The position numbers were made by a program, and so were the translations under genes. From assembly GCA_018268315.1 (NCBI GenBank), contig JAFDWU010000001.1:962324-1026323 (forward strand): 64,000 nucleotides of DNA, written 5' to 3'. Positions within the stretch are counted from its first letter, which is position 1, and every line of letters starts with the position of its first letter. Below the pieces are notes generated by a model. The model was not told the DNA's origin and made no database searches. It was given only the letters and a program-made list of their open reading frames with translations. This document shows positions 17,863-25,797 of this stretch, piece by piece. Source of the DNA: Armatimonadota bacterium. Lineage in GTDB: Bacteria > Armatimonadota > Fimbriimonadia > Fimbriimonadales > Fimbriimonadaceae.

Positions 17863-18366
17863 ATGAAGAGAACTCTTACCCTCGCCGCTCTGCTTGCTTG
17901 TACCGCAGTATCGTTTGCAGCGGACAACGCAAAGACGGCAATTTCTAAGGCATACACCCAGTTTGACTTCTATGTCGTGAAGGGCTCGTTGAAGGATCTG
18001 GAGTCTTTCCTTAACCGAACCAGCACCAACGATTTTACGATGAAGCAGATGGGCCAGACGTTTGATAAGAAGGCTGTCATCGCTCAGATGAAGCAGCAGC
18101 TTTCGATGGGCAAGGTGAACGAGTCGAAGACGAAGGTCAAGTCGATCGTGATTAACGGCTCGACGGCGACCGTGATGACGAGCGGCTCTTTCAAGATGAC
18201 GATGAAAGGGAAAAACCAAGACAAAGCGCATGTGTTTGCTGGTCAATCGGAGACTAAAGACACCTGGGTGAAGGAAGGCCGGGTTTGGAAGATGAAGTCG
18301 ATCGAGTCGGTAAGCGACAAGATGACGATGGACGGCAAGCCGATCAATCCGGGCGGCGGCAACTAA
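17863..18366 (+). CDS. Secreted NTF2-like (SnoaL/DUF4440-type) protein
   Basis: A 167-aa protein with an N-terminal signal peptide (MKRTLTLAALLACTAVSFAA) and a single alpha-beta-barrel-like domain. The helix-rich front (AISKAYTQFDFYVVKGSLKDLESFL) followed by alternating strands (SIVINGSTATVMTSGSFKM, DTWVKEGRVWKMKSIES) is the pattern of NTF2-like domains. No catalytic residues can be named. It ends just before a strong bidirectional terminator and is probably monocistronic. Confidence 0.7.
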   Translation: MKRTLTLAALLACTAVSFAADNAKTAISKAYTQFDFYVVKGSLKDLESFLNRTSTNDFTMKQMGQTFDKKAVIAQMKQQLSMGKVNESKTKVKSIVINGSTATVMTSGSFKMTMKGKNQDKAHVFAGQSETKDTWVKEGRVWKMKSIESVSDKMTMDGKPINPGGGN

Positions 18367-18385
18367 GCCCCTCTTCTTTTGGATG

Positions 18386-18420
18386 CAAGCCTCGCTCTAG
18401 ATGAGCGGGGCTTGTTTGTT
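18386..18420. terminator. Rho-independent terminator shared by two convergent genes
   Basis: CAAGCC-T-CGCTC pairs with GAGCG-G-GGCTTG across a 5-nt loop (18386-18414), followed on the plus strand by TTTGTTT. It lies between the NTF2-like gene and the end of ubiD and probably serves both directions. Confidence 0.75.
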
Positions 18421-19964
18421 TAAAGCCCCAGCTTGGGCCACATTTCGTCGATGTGACGGCGAACGTCTTCCGACATACGGATGATCTTGGGGTAATCCCG
18501 GTGAAAGCCATTCTCGCCCGGCCACTTGTGGGTGCAATCGAATCCAATCTTGCCGCCAAAACCCATGCCCTGCGAGGCGTGGTCAAGCTGATCGATCGGC
18601 CCCTTGCTCACGAGCACGTCGCGACCCGGATCGCAGTTCGCGCCTAGCCGGAATAGCACCTCATCCAGGTTTTGCACATCGCAGTCCTCATCGAAGACGT
18701 AAACCATCTTCGTGAAGGCAAGCTGACCAAGCCCCCAAATCGCATTCATCACCTTGTAGGCGTGGCCCGGATACTTCTTGCGGATGCTGACGAAAGCGAC
18801 GTTGTGGAAACAGGCCGCCACCGGCAGGTTCATATCCACGATTTCTGGCACCGTCATCTGGATCAACGGCATGAAGATTCGCTCCACCGCCTTGCCCATC
18901 CAGCCATCTTCCATCGGCGGCACGCCGACGATGGTTGCCGGATAAACCGGCTTCTGACGCTGGGTTACGCAGGTTACGTGGAAGACCGGGAATTGGTCGG
19001 CCAACGAGTAATAGCCGGTGTGATCGCCGAACGGCCCTTCCAGCCGCCGCTCCTCCGGATTTACAAAGCCTTCCAACACAATCTCAGCATCGGCGGGAAC
19101 CATGATGTCCACCGTCTTCGCCTTCACCACCGGCACCCGCTCGCGCCGCAGGAAGCCCGCGAACAACAGCTCATCGATTCCCGGAGGCAATGGAGAGATG
19201 GCTGAGAACGTGATGGCGGGGTCGCCACCAAGCACCACGCAAGCCTCGATCGGTTTCTTCTTCGCGCCAGCCTCTTCCATATGCCGCATGCCGGTCTTGT
19301 GCATCTGCCAATGCATTCCGGTGGTGTTGCGGTCGTAAAGCTGAATTCGGTACATGCCGATGTTTCGCTTGCCGGTGTTGGGGTCGTTCGTGAACACCAG
19401 CGGCAGGGTGATAAACGGCCCGCCGTCTTCCGGCCAGCAGGTGAGGATGGGAAGCTGGGTCAGGTCGACGTCCTCGCCCTGCATCACGACTTCTTGGCAC
19501 TTGGCGTTCGAGGTCTCCTTGGGCGGAACCCCTTTCGCTTCTTGCAGAAGGCTCATCAGCTTGCGGCCAAGCTGGCGCGCGCCTTTTGGCATTTCTGGCT
19601 TCAGCAGCTCCCGCAGCCGCTCGCCGTGCTCCTCAAAATCTTCCACCCCCAGCGCCAAGGACATTCGGCGACGGCTTCCCATGGTGTTGATGGCGACCGG
19701 AATGCCGTAGGTATGCACACCCATCGGCGCGGCGTCGGGATGAATGCTTGGGTGGTTCATCACCGCGCTCATCGGATCGGGGGTCGAGAGGCGGTGGGGA
19801 GCGCCGACTGGGTTTTCGATGAGCAGAGCGGGCCCGTCGGACTTCATCACGCGGTCCGCGACCTCGGTAATTTCCAAATAGGGGCTCAGCGGCTCTTTAA
19901 TCCGCTTCAGTTCGCCCTTGGCTTCCAGTTGCTCAAGGAAATGTTGAAAGTCTCGATACGCCAT
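18420..19964 (-). CDS. ubiD: UbiD family prenylated-FMN decarboxylase
   Basis: Reversible (hetero)aromatic or acrylic acid decarboxylase that uses prenylated FMN. The 514-aa protein shows the UbiD pattern: RNIGMYRIQLYDRNTTGMHW for cofactor and metal binding, and the catalytic region VNPEERRLEGPFGDHTGYYS, in which conserved Arg and Glu residues act in catalysis. No ubiX homologue (prenyl-FMN synthase) lies beside it, so the cofactor must be supplied from elsewhere. Neighbours do not indicate a substrate; menaquinone/ubiquinone precursor decarboxylation is one option. It is divergent from the peptidase gene. Confidence 0.92.
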   Translation of the reverse strand: MAYRDFQHFLEQLEAKGELKRIKEPLSPYLEITEVADRVMKSDGPALLIENPVGAPHRLSTPDPMSAVMNHPSIHPDAAPMGVHTYGIPVAINTMGSRRRMSLALGVEDFEEHGERLRELLKPEMPKGARQLGRKLMSLLQEAKGVPPKETSNAKCQEVVMQGEDVDLTQLPILTCWPEDGGPFITLPLVFTNDPNTGKRNIGMYRIQLYDRNTTGMHWQMHKTGMRHMEEAGAKKKPIEACVVLGGDPAITFSAISPLPPGIDELLFAGFLRRERVPVVKAKTVDIMVPADAEIVLEGFVNPEERRLEGPFGDHTGYYSLADQFPVFHVTCVTQRQKPVYPATIVGVPPMEDGWMGKAVERIFMPLIQMTVPEIVDMNLPVAACFHNVAFVSIRKKYPGHAYKVMNAIWGLGQLAFTKMVYVFDEDCDVQNLDEVLFRLGANCDPGRDVLVSKGPIDQLDHASQGMGFGGKIGFDCTHKWPGENGFHRDYPKIIRMSEDVRRHIDEMWPKLGL

Positions 19965-20017
19965 TGCCTAAACGGAACGTACCTGATTGCGATCTTACGG
20001 GGCTCTCAAGTATCGTG

Positions 20018-21409
20018 ATGGGCATGGTGCTTGCCGCTCTCTCTTTGATTCTTTCGCAGACGCCGGTCGACAAGACTTCGGACATGCTGATGGAGAAGGG
20101 CATGCGCGAACTTGGCGCGTATCGCATCCTCTCCTCACTCTGCAAGGATGTCGGCGCTCGGCTCAGCGGCTCACCAGAAGCAGCGAAGGCGGTCAAGTGG
20201 GGCGAGGCGCAAATGCACGCAATTGGGCTGGATAACGTTCATCTGCTGCCGTGTGTAGTGCCGCACTGGGTGCGAGGCAAGGAAGTGGCTACATTCTGGA
20301 CTCCCACGCCGAACGGCAACGGGCCGAAGGCAAAGCTTGCGATTTGCGCGCTCGGCATGAGCGTGGGCACGCCCGATGCGGGAGTGACAGGCGACGTGGT
20401 GGAGGTCACTTCGTTCAAGGATTTGGACGCCAAGGCGGACAAGGTGAAGGGCAAGATCGTGTTCTTCAACCACTCGATGAACCCGACGTTCACCTCGACC
20501 TTCCAGGCCTACGGCGACGCAGTAGGCTACCGATGGGGCGCCGCCTCGGCAGCGGCGAAGTACGGAGCGAAAGCGGCGCTGGTGCGCTCGGTAACGATGC
20601 GCTACGACGATGTGCCTCACACTGGCGCGATGGCCTACGACAAAGCTTACGATAAGATTCCGGTCGCGGCGGTGAGCCTCCTTTCGGCAAACCGGCTGCA
20701 CAAAGCGATTGCGGCAGGGGTGGTGCAGTTGAATTTGCAGCTAGGCTGCCAAACACTCCCGGACGAACCGAGCGCAAGCGTGGTGGGCGAGATCGTGGGG
20801 ACCGAGCATCCGGAAGAAGTGATCGTGATCGGCGGTCACTTGGATAGCTGGGATAAAGGCCAGGGCGCGCACGACGACGGCGCGGGCATCTCGCACACGC
20901 TAGAGGCACTAAGGGTCATCAAAGAGCTTGGCATCAAGCCGAAGCGCACCATTCGCGCAGTGCTGTTCATGAACGAGGAGAATGGAGGCAGGGGCGCTAC
21001 CAGCTACCACGACTACGCCGCCGCCAGCAAGACCGAGAAAGCGCTTGCCGCCATCGAGAGCGACTCGGGAGGGTTCGCCCCCCGCGGTTTCGGGACTTCG
21101 CTGAAAGATGTTTCGATTCTCGATGCGTGGAAGACTGGACTAGCGCGATTCGAGGCAGATCGATTCTATGGCGGGGGTGAAGGCGGTGCGGATATCGAGC
21201 CGCTACGCGCGCTCAACACGGCGCTGTTTGGCCTTGTGCCAGAAAGCAGCCGCTACTTCGACTTCCATCATTCGGATAACGACCGCCTGACGAACGTCCA
21301 TCCGCGCGAGTTGGAACTTGGCGCGCTTGCGGTAGCGCGGCTTGCGCTATACCTGGCGGATAACGGAGTCCCCGCGCCAAAGCCAGCGGAAAAGCCCGCA
21401 AAAGGTTAG
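20018..21409 (+). CDS. Secreted M28 family zinc aminopeptidase
   Basis: Zn-dependent exopeptidase resembling the M28 carboxypeptidase Q/aminopeptidase group. The metal ligands are visible in order: H in IGGHLDSWDKG, D in GAHDDGAGIS, E in MNEENGGRG, D in IESDSGGF, and H in YFDFHHSDNDR. A protease-associated-like insert occupies about residues 110-210. I start at ATG 20018, which gives a short signal peptide (MGMVLAALSLILSQTPVD); the open frame also allows 19964, which would abut the divergent ubiD start. The 3' end overlaps purQ by 4 bp on the opposite strand. Confidence 0.9.
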   Translation: MGMVLAALSLILSQTPVDKTSDMLMEKGMRELGAYRILSSLCKDVGARLSGSPEAAKAVKWGEAQMHAIGLDNVHLLPCVVPHWVRGKEVATFWTPTPNGNGPKAKLAICALGMSVGTPDAGVTGDVVEVTSFKDLDAKADKVKGKIVFFNHSMNPTFTSTFQAYGDAVGYRWGAASAAAKYGAKAALVRSVTMRYDDVPHTGAMAYDKAYDKIPVAAVSLLSANRLHKAIAAGVVQLNLQLGCQTLPDEPSASVVGEIVGTEHPEEVIVIGGHLDSWDKGQGAHDDGAGISHTLEALRVIKELGIKPKRTIRAVLFMNEENGGRGATSYHDYAAASKTEKALAAIESDSGGFAPRGFGTSLKDVSILDAWKTGLARFEADRFYGGGEGGADIEPLRALNTALFGLVPESSRYFDFHHSDNDRLTNVHPRELELGALAVARLALYLADNGVPAPKPAEKPAKG

Positions 21410-22092
21410 GCTACGCCGACGAGCTTTAGCGCCTGCAGAATCTGGAGGCCATCGGTGCTGCCAAGGGTTTCTGATACGGAGCGCTCTGGGTGCGGCATCA
21501 TGCCAAGCACATTGCCCTTCGGGTTGAGAATGCCCGCGATCGCGTTATCGGAACCGTTCGGATTGAACTCTTCCTCGCTTGTCTCGCCAGGGCCGGCAAC
21601 GTATCGGAAAGCCACGAGTCCTTCACCTTCCAGGCGCTTCAGAGTGTCCTTATCGGCCACGTACCTGCCCTCCCCGTGGGCAATTGGAATTCGTAAAGTC
21701 TTGGTAACGCCCTGGGTGAAGGGGCTGGTGGTGTTCACGCGATCAAGGTGAACATATCGGCAGAGGAACTTCTGTCGGAGGTTGCCCATCAGCGCGCCGG
21801 GAAGAATCCCTGACTCGCAGAGAACCTGAAAGCCGTTGCAGATGCCGAACACGATGCGCCCCTCATCGGCGAAGCGCTTGACCTCATCCATGATCGGCGC
21901 GCGAGCAGCCATTGCGCCGCAGCGCAGGTAGTCCCCATAGCTGAAGCCGCCGGGAATCCATACTGCGTCGAAGCCCTTCAGCGAGTGATCATCCTGCCAA
22001 ACGTAGTCGGCTTGGATGCCGATGCCGCGCAGGCTGTAAAGACCATCCTGATCGCAATTCGAACCGGGAAACCGGACGACGGCGACTCTCAC
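21406..22092 (-). CDS. purQ: Phosphoribosylformylglycinamidine synthase subunit PurQ
   Basis: Glutaminase subunit of FGAM synthase (fourth step of purine synthesis). It hydrolyses glutamine and passes ammonia to PurL. The class I amidotransferase features are [12 protein letters not shown] at the N-terminus, the nucleophile region [13 protein letters not shown] and the His/Glu pair in [11 protein letters not shown]. The start is GTG 22092, which lies within the purS stop (GTGA overlap), giving 228 aa, the usual length. Together with purS this marks a small-type PurSQL complex; purL is not in the window. Confidence 0.95.
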   Translation of the reverse strand: MRVAVVRFPGSNCDQDGLYSLRGIGIQADYVWQDDHSLKGFDAVWIPGGFSYGDYLRCGAMAARAPIMDEVKRFADEGRIVFGICNGFQVLCESGILPGALMGNLRQKFLCRYVHLDRVNTTSPFTQGVTKTLRIPIAHGEGRYVADKDTLKRLEGEGLVAFRYVAGPGETSEEEFNPNGSDNAIAGILNPKGNVLGMMPHPERSVSETLGSTDGLQILQALKLVGVA

Positions 22093-22322
22093 TTCACAAG
22101 CTCCAACCGGTAATCCTCGATGACCGGGTTTGCCAGCAATTTGTCGCACATCTCTTTGACCCGCTTCTCATCGTAATCCTTCACTTCAAGCTCAATCAGC
22201 TTGCCAATGCGGGCTTCCTCAAGCTCGTCGTATCCCAGCTTATGAAGGGCGCCTGCCACTGTTCGCCCAGCGGTATCAAGCAGCGAGGGCTTCAGGGTGA
22301 CGAATACGCGGACCTTGGGCAT
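22089..22322 (-). CDS. purS: Phosphoribosylformylglycinamidine synthase subunit PurS
   Basis: Small 77-aa structural subunit that bridges PurL and PurQ. The sequence KVRVFVTLKPSLLDTAG, followed by ALHKLGYDELEEARIGKLIEL, is the standard PurS pattern. It is translationally coupled to purQ through a 4-bp overlap and divergent from the S9 peptidase gene. Confidence 0.95.
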   Translation of the reverse strand: MPKVRVFVTLKPSLLDTAGRTVAGALHKLGYDELEEARIGKLIELEVKDYDEKRVKEMCDKLLANPVIEDYRLELVK

Positions 22323-22364
22323 AGACTCATTTTGACATAACCAGATTCAGATAAACTGCCCGCG

Positions 22365-24425
22365 ATGAATTCGGTGAGGGCAGCCATCCTTCTGCTTTTA
22401 GGTTGGTTTCCTGCCGCGCCGCTTACGGCGACCGATACAGACAGCATCGACGCCCAGATGCAGAAGGCGAACGAACTGTTCTCCTCACGCCCATCGGTTC
22501 ACCGATACACCTTGCTGCGATGGAGCGATGATGGGCGAAAGCTGGTCTATCGGGACGACGCCAGCATCGAGCACGAAGTCCAAATTCCCATGGAAGCGCG
22601 TTCGGCCGTCGGGCCCGATGCCATTCAAGCTACCGGACGTCACGTTGGCGGCCACGGACGCGGGCGACAATACAGTTCGGAAGAGTCCCCGGACGGCAGC
22701 ATGATCGCCACCTGCGTGGACAACAACGTGGTGGTCACCGTGAAATCGACCGGCGAGAGGCGCGCTATCACAACCGACGGTTCCGTCGCCAGGCGCATCA
22801 AATATGGGGTGGCCAGTTGGGTCTATGGCGAGGAGTTAGACCAAACGACCGCCATTTGGTGGTCGCCGGATTCTCGTTACGTTGCCTACTATCGCTTCGA
22901 TGAAACCAAAGTGCCCGACTACTTCTTGGCACTGGATCAATCCAAACTTCAGGACAAGATTGCGGTCGAAGCCTATCCAAAACCGGGTGACCCTAACCCG
23001 ATTGCCCAGGTGCAGATCACGGAAATCGCCACTGGGCGCACATTTCTGGTCGATACCGGTCCTCACGACGGAATCGGACATTACGTGTATGGCTGCCACT
23101 TCCAGCCTGCCACGAAACAGTTCATTTTCAGCCGGATGAACCGGCGGCAGAACACGCTGGAACTTTGCGCCTTCGACATCCAAGAAGCCAAAACCAAGGT
23201 CTTGATCCACGAGGAAAACCCGAAGGGATGGGTTCCGTACAGCCCGCTCCCGCCATTCAGCGATGGGTTACCGATCACTTACATACGGAATGGCGACGAA
23301 TTCTTGTACGTTTCCGAGCGATCGGGCTACCGCAATCTCTATCGCTATGCGGCTGATGGCACGCTGCTAAGCGAGATTAGCCAGTTGAACGCCGATGTGC
23401 AGGACATCAAGAAGATCGACGAGACGCGCGGCGAGATTTGGTTCACGGTACACGGGAGGAAGCGTTTCGGGCTGGTGCAACTCTATCGGGCTTCGCTAGA
23501 TGGGCGAAGCATCCGCCAACTCACCTCTTCGGACCTTTGCCACCGAGTCAGCATCAGCCCCACCGGCAACGCCTTCTTCGATGAGGGGGAAAGCGCCAAC
23601 GATTCTCCTCGATACGAGGTCATCAACCGCGACGGCAAGCTGATAGTTGATCTTGGCGCGCCGGGTCAGCCGGACACCGAGTTCAAGAAGTATGAGGTCT
23701 TCACCCTCAAAGCCCCCGATGGTTCGCCGATCATCGGCTACCTGGCAAAGCCGCCCGGCTTCGACCCGAGTAAGCAGTATCCGCTGCTGGTTTCGCAGTA
23801 TGGCGGCCCAGGATTTGGCCTAAACCACGAGCTCCACCTCCTGGCGCCGAGGGAGTGCGCGCTGGGCTTTCTGTATCTAAAAGTATATGGGCGAGGTTCG
23901 ATTGGCATGGGGAAGGCGGCTGAGCAGTCAATCTACATGCGTCTGGGCGGACCGGAGATCGATGACACGGCAGCGGCCGTGCAGGAAGTAATCAAGCGCG
24001 GCTATGTGGACCGCAAGGCGGTCGGCGTGTTCGGCTCTTCGTACGGCGGATACTTCGCGCTGATGTCGCTAATGCGCTATCCAGACCTCTACACGGCGGC
24101 ATCCGCAAGTTCGCCCGTCACCGATTGGCGCAATTACGATTCGATTTATACCGAGCGGTTCATGCGGACGCCCGAAGAGAATCGCGCCGGATACGACGCC
24201 GGTTCGGCGGTCCTGCTGGCGGATCGGATGAAAGGCAAGCTGCTACTTTATTACGGCGCTGCGGACGATAACGTCCATGCCGCCAACTCGCTGCAATTGA
24301 TTAAGCGGTTAAACGAACTTCACAAGCAGTATAAGTTGGTGGTCGCCCCAGACGCCGGGCACAGCGCGGTCGATGACGACACGATGCTGCGGTTCTTCTT
24401 GCGGGCGTGGCAGAAAGATGGCTGA
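22365..24425 (+). CDS. Secreted S9 family (dipeptidyl peptidase IV-like) serine peptidase
   Basis: A 686-aa exported prolyl oligopeptidase-family enzyme. After a signal peptide (MNSVRAAILLLLGWFPAAPLTA), residues about 40-450 form a DPP IV-type beta-propeller (WWSPDSRYVAYYRFDE is diagnostic, including the YYRFDE segment). Residues about 460-686 are the alpha/beta hydrolase: nucleophile Ser in GSSYGGYFALM, catalytic Asp in GAADDNVHAAN, and His in PDAGHSAVD. It should cleave dipeptides from peptide N-termini in the periplasm or outside. The last 8 bp overlap a small coupled gene. Confidence 0.93.
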   Translation: MNSVRAAILLLLGWFPAAPLTATDTDSIDAQMQKANELFSSRPSVHRYTLLRWSDDGRKLVYRDDASIEHEVQIPMEARSAVGPDAIQATGRHVGGHGRGRQYSSEESPDGSMIATCVDNNVVVTVKSTGERRAITTDGSVARRIKYGVASWVYGEELDQTTAIWWSPDSRYVAYYRFDETKVPDYFLALDQSKLQDKIAVEAYPKPGDPNPIAQVQITEIATGRTFLVDTGPHDGIGHYVYGCHFQPATKQFIFSRMNRRQNTLELCAFDIQEAKTKVLIHEENPKGWVPYSPLPPFSDGLPITYIRNGDEFLYVSERSGYRNLYRYAADGTLLSEISQLNADVQDIKKIDETRGEIWFTVHGRKRFGLVQLYRASLDGRSIRQLTSSDLCHRVSISPTGNAFFDEGESANDSPRYEVINRDGKLIVDLGAPGQPDTEFKKYEVFTLKAPDGSPIIGYLAKPPGFDPSKQYPLLVSQYGGPGFGLNHELHLLAPRECALGFLYLKVYGRGSIGMGKAAEQSIYMRLGGPEIDDTAAAVQEVIKRGYVDRKAVGVFGSSYGGYFALMSLMRYPDLYTAASASSPVTDWRNYDSIYTERFMRTPEENRAGYDAGSAVLLADRMKGKLLLYYGAADDNVHAANSLQLIKRLNELHKQYKLVVAPDAGHSAVDDDTMLRFFLRAWQKDG

Positions 24426-24618
24426 AGACGACGGCTTCCCGAGAGGCTTTGATGAGCACCGCCGCGCCCAGGCGCGCCGATGGGCGAACGAAACCACCGC
24501 CGAGCAGCGGCTGGAATGGCTTGAGCAGGCGCTGAAGTTCGCCTACGCCTGCGGCATCGACGTCGTAGCAGTTCGCCGCAAGGCGAAAGAGCAGCAGTAC
24601 AGCCAAAAGAAGAACTAA
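24418..24618 (+). CDS. Small hypothetical protein (66 aa)
   Basis: A short charged, helical protein: KMAEDDGFPRG is followed by an amphipathic region centred on AEQRLEWLEQALKFAYACG. Its ATG lies inside the end of the S9 peptidase gene, so it is probably translationally coupled. I remember similar short ORFs with an RLxWLExAL core in many bacteria without a function. It lies 48 bp upstream of imuB but belongs by spacing to the peptidase transcript. Confidence 0.65.
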   Translation: MAEDDGFPRGFDEHRRAQARRWANETTAEQRLEWLEQALKFAYACGIDVVAVRRKAKEQQYSQKKN

Positions 24619-24648
24619 AACCGCTACTCATCCAGCCGCAAGACGTTG

Positions 24649-24666
24649 TAATATTAGTAGACGTTT
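24649..24666 (+). promoter_or_regulatory. Promoter and TAGTAGA motif directly upstream of imuB
   Basis: TAATAT (24649-24654) is a -10-like hexamer, immediately followed by TAGTAGAC (24655-24662), ending 4 bp before the GTG start of imuB. The same TAGTAGA word occurs upstream of recA and of the SPL-type gene, making it a candidate DNA-damage regulator site. No Shine-Dalgarno is visible, so the mRNA may be almost leaderless. Confidence 0.45.
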
Positions 24667-25797
24667 GTGCGCTATATTCTTCGTCTGGAATTATCCGGTT
24701 TTTACGTTTCCTGCCTGCCTGAGCAGGCGTTACCCTTGGTGGTGATGCGCGAAAAGCAGGTGCTGGATTGCAATCCGCCTGCCTCTAAGCTCGGCATCAG
24801 CGCGGGCATGGGGCAGCGGGAAGCCAAGATGCTGCTTCAGCAAGGGCAGTTTCTCAACTGGAGCCCGGAACCGTACCTCGCCGCGCAGCGAGCATGGCTA
24901 GATATCGCCTGCAACTTCACCGACATCTTAGAGCCGGATGAGCAGCACACCGCCTACCTGGACCTCACCGCCCACCCCGATCCGCTCGTGATCGCGCTTC
25001 GCGCGGTTGACGCCATCCAAGAGCTTGGCTACCGAGTGCGCTGGGGGCTGGCGAAGACGAAGTGGCTTGCCTGCCTCAGCGCAAAGCTAGAAGCGGGGGC
25101 GCGGTCGCTTCAGGAAACCGCCGAGTTCATTTGGCCGCTGCCCATCCGCCTCCTTCCTATCTCGCTGGAAGCCAGGGAGCGCTTTGAAATGCTGGGCTAT
25201 CACACCATCGGGCAGGTGGCAAGCCTAAGCCTGCGGGAGCTAAGAGACCAATTCCGCGATGAGGGGCAGCGCATTTATCAGCTTGCGTGGGGAGGCGGCC
25301 ACGAGACGGTCCGGGCGCTTTACCCAGAGGGCTGCCTCTCGGAATATCTGTACTTCGAGAGCCCAATTGAATGCCTGCAAGAGCTTGAACAGGCGGCGAA
25401 GGACCTTGCCGAACGCATCGGCGCGGGCTTACAGGAGCAAGGCATTTGCGGGCGGGAAGTGGTGTTGGTGGTCGAGACCGAAGAGGACTTCAAAGTTCTG
25501 CGGCGCACGTTCAACAAACCGCTCGCAAGCGCGCGCTCGGTTTTGGTGGCGATTTCGGCACTGCTAAAGGACATTTCCGAGCCCATTTGCGGGCTGCGCC
25601 TTCGGCTTCCCAACCTGACGAAAGCCAACCTGATCCAGCTTGCGATCGGCGGCGAAAGCGAGGCGGAAATCGATGGCTCGATACGGGGCATCCAGCAGGT
25701 GTTTGGCGAGAAAGCGATCCAGCGGGCATCTGAGGTTCCGACCGAGCGAAGGGTGCTGGTGCTGAAGGAGTGGCGCGATGCAACAGGCTGGCGATGA
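24667..25797 (+). CDS. imuB: ImuB-like catalytically inactive Y-family DNA polymerase
   Basis: A 376-aa Y-family polymerase fold that has lost its catalytic carboxylates. The N-terminus aligns without gaps to DinB: MRYILRLELSGFYVSC, with the metal ligand Asp8 replaced by Glu8 and Asp10 by Ser10. The second catalytic pair (Asp-Glu of SIDEAYLD) is replaced by His94-Thr95 in DEQHTAYLDLT. Loss of these residues is the mark of ImuB, the mutasome hub that recruits DnaE2/ImuC to damaged DNA. The gene overlaps the following dnaE by 20 bp, so they are coupled. ImuA is not present here. I judge ImuB identity likely from the residues and context together. Confidence 0.85.
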   Translation: MRYILRLELSGFYVSCLPEQALPLVVMREKQVLDCNPPASKLGISAGMGQREAKMLLQQGQFLNWSPEPYLAAQRAWLDIACNFTDILEPDEQHTAYLDLTAHPDPLVIALRAVDAIQELGYRVRWGLAKTKWLACLSAKLEAGARSLQETAEFIWPLPIRLLPISLEARERFEMLGYHTIGQVASLSLRELRDQFRDEGQRIYQLAWGGGHETVRALYPEGCLSEYLYFESPIECLQELEQAAKDLAERIGAGLQEQGICGREVVLVVETEEDFKVLRRTFNKPLASARSVLVAISALLKDISEPICGLRLRLPNLTKANLIQLAIGGESEAEIDGSIRGIQQVFGEKAIQRASEVPTERRVLVLKEWRDATGWR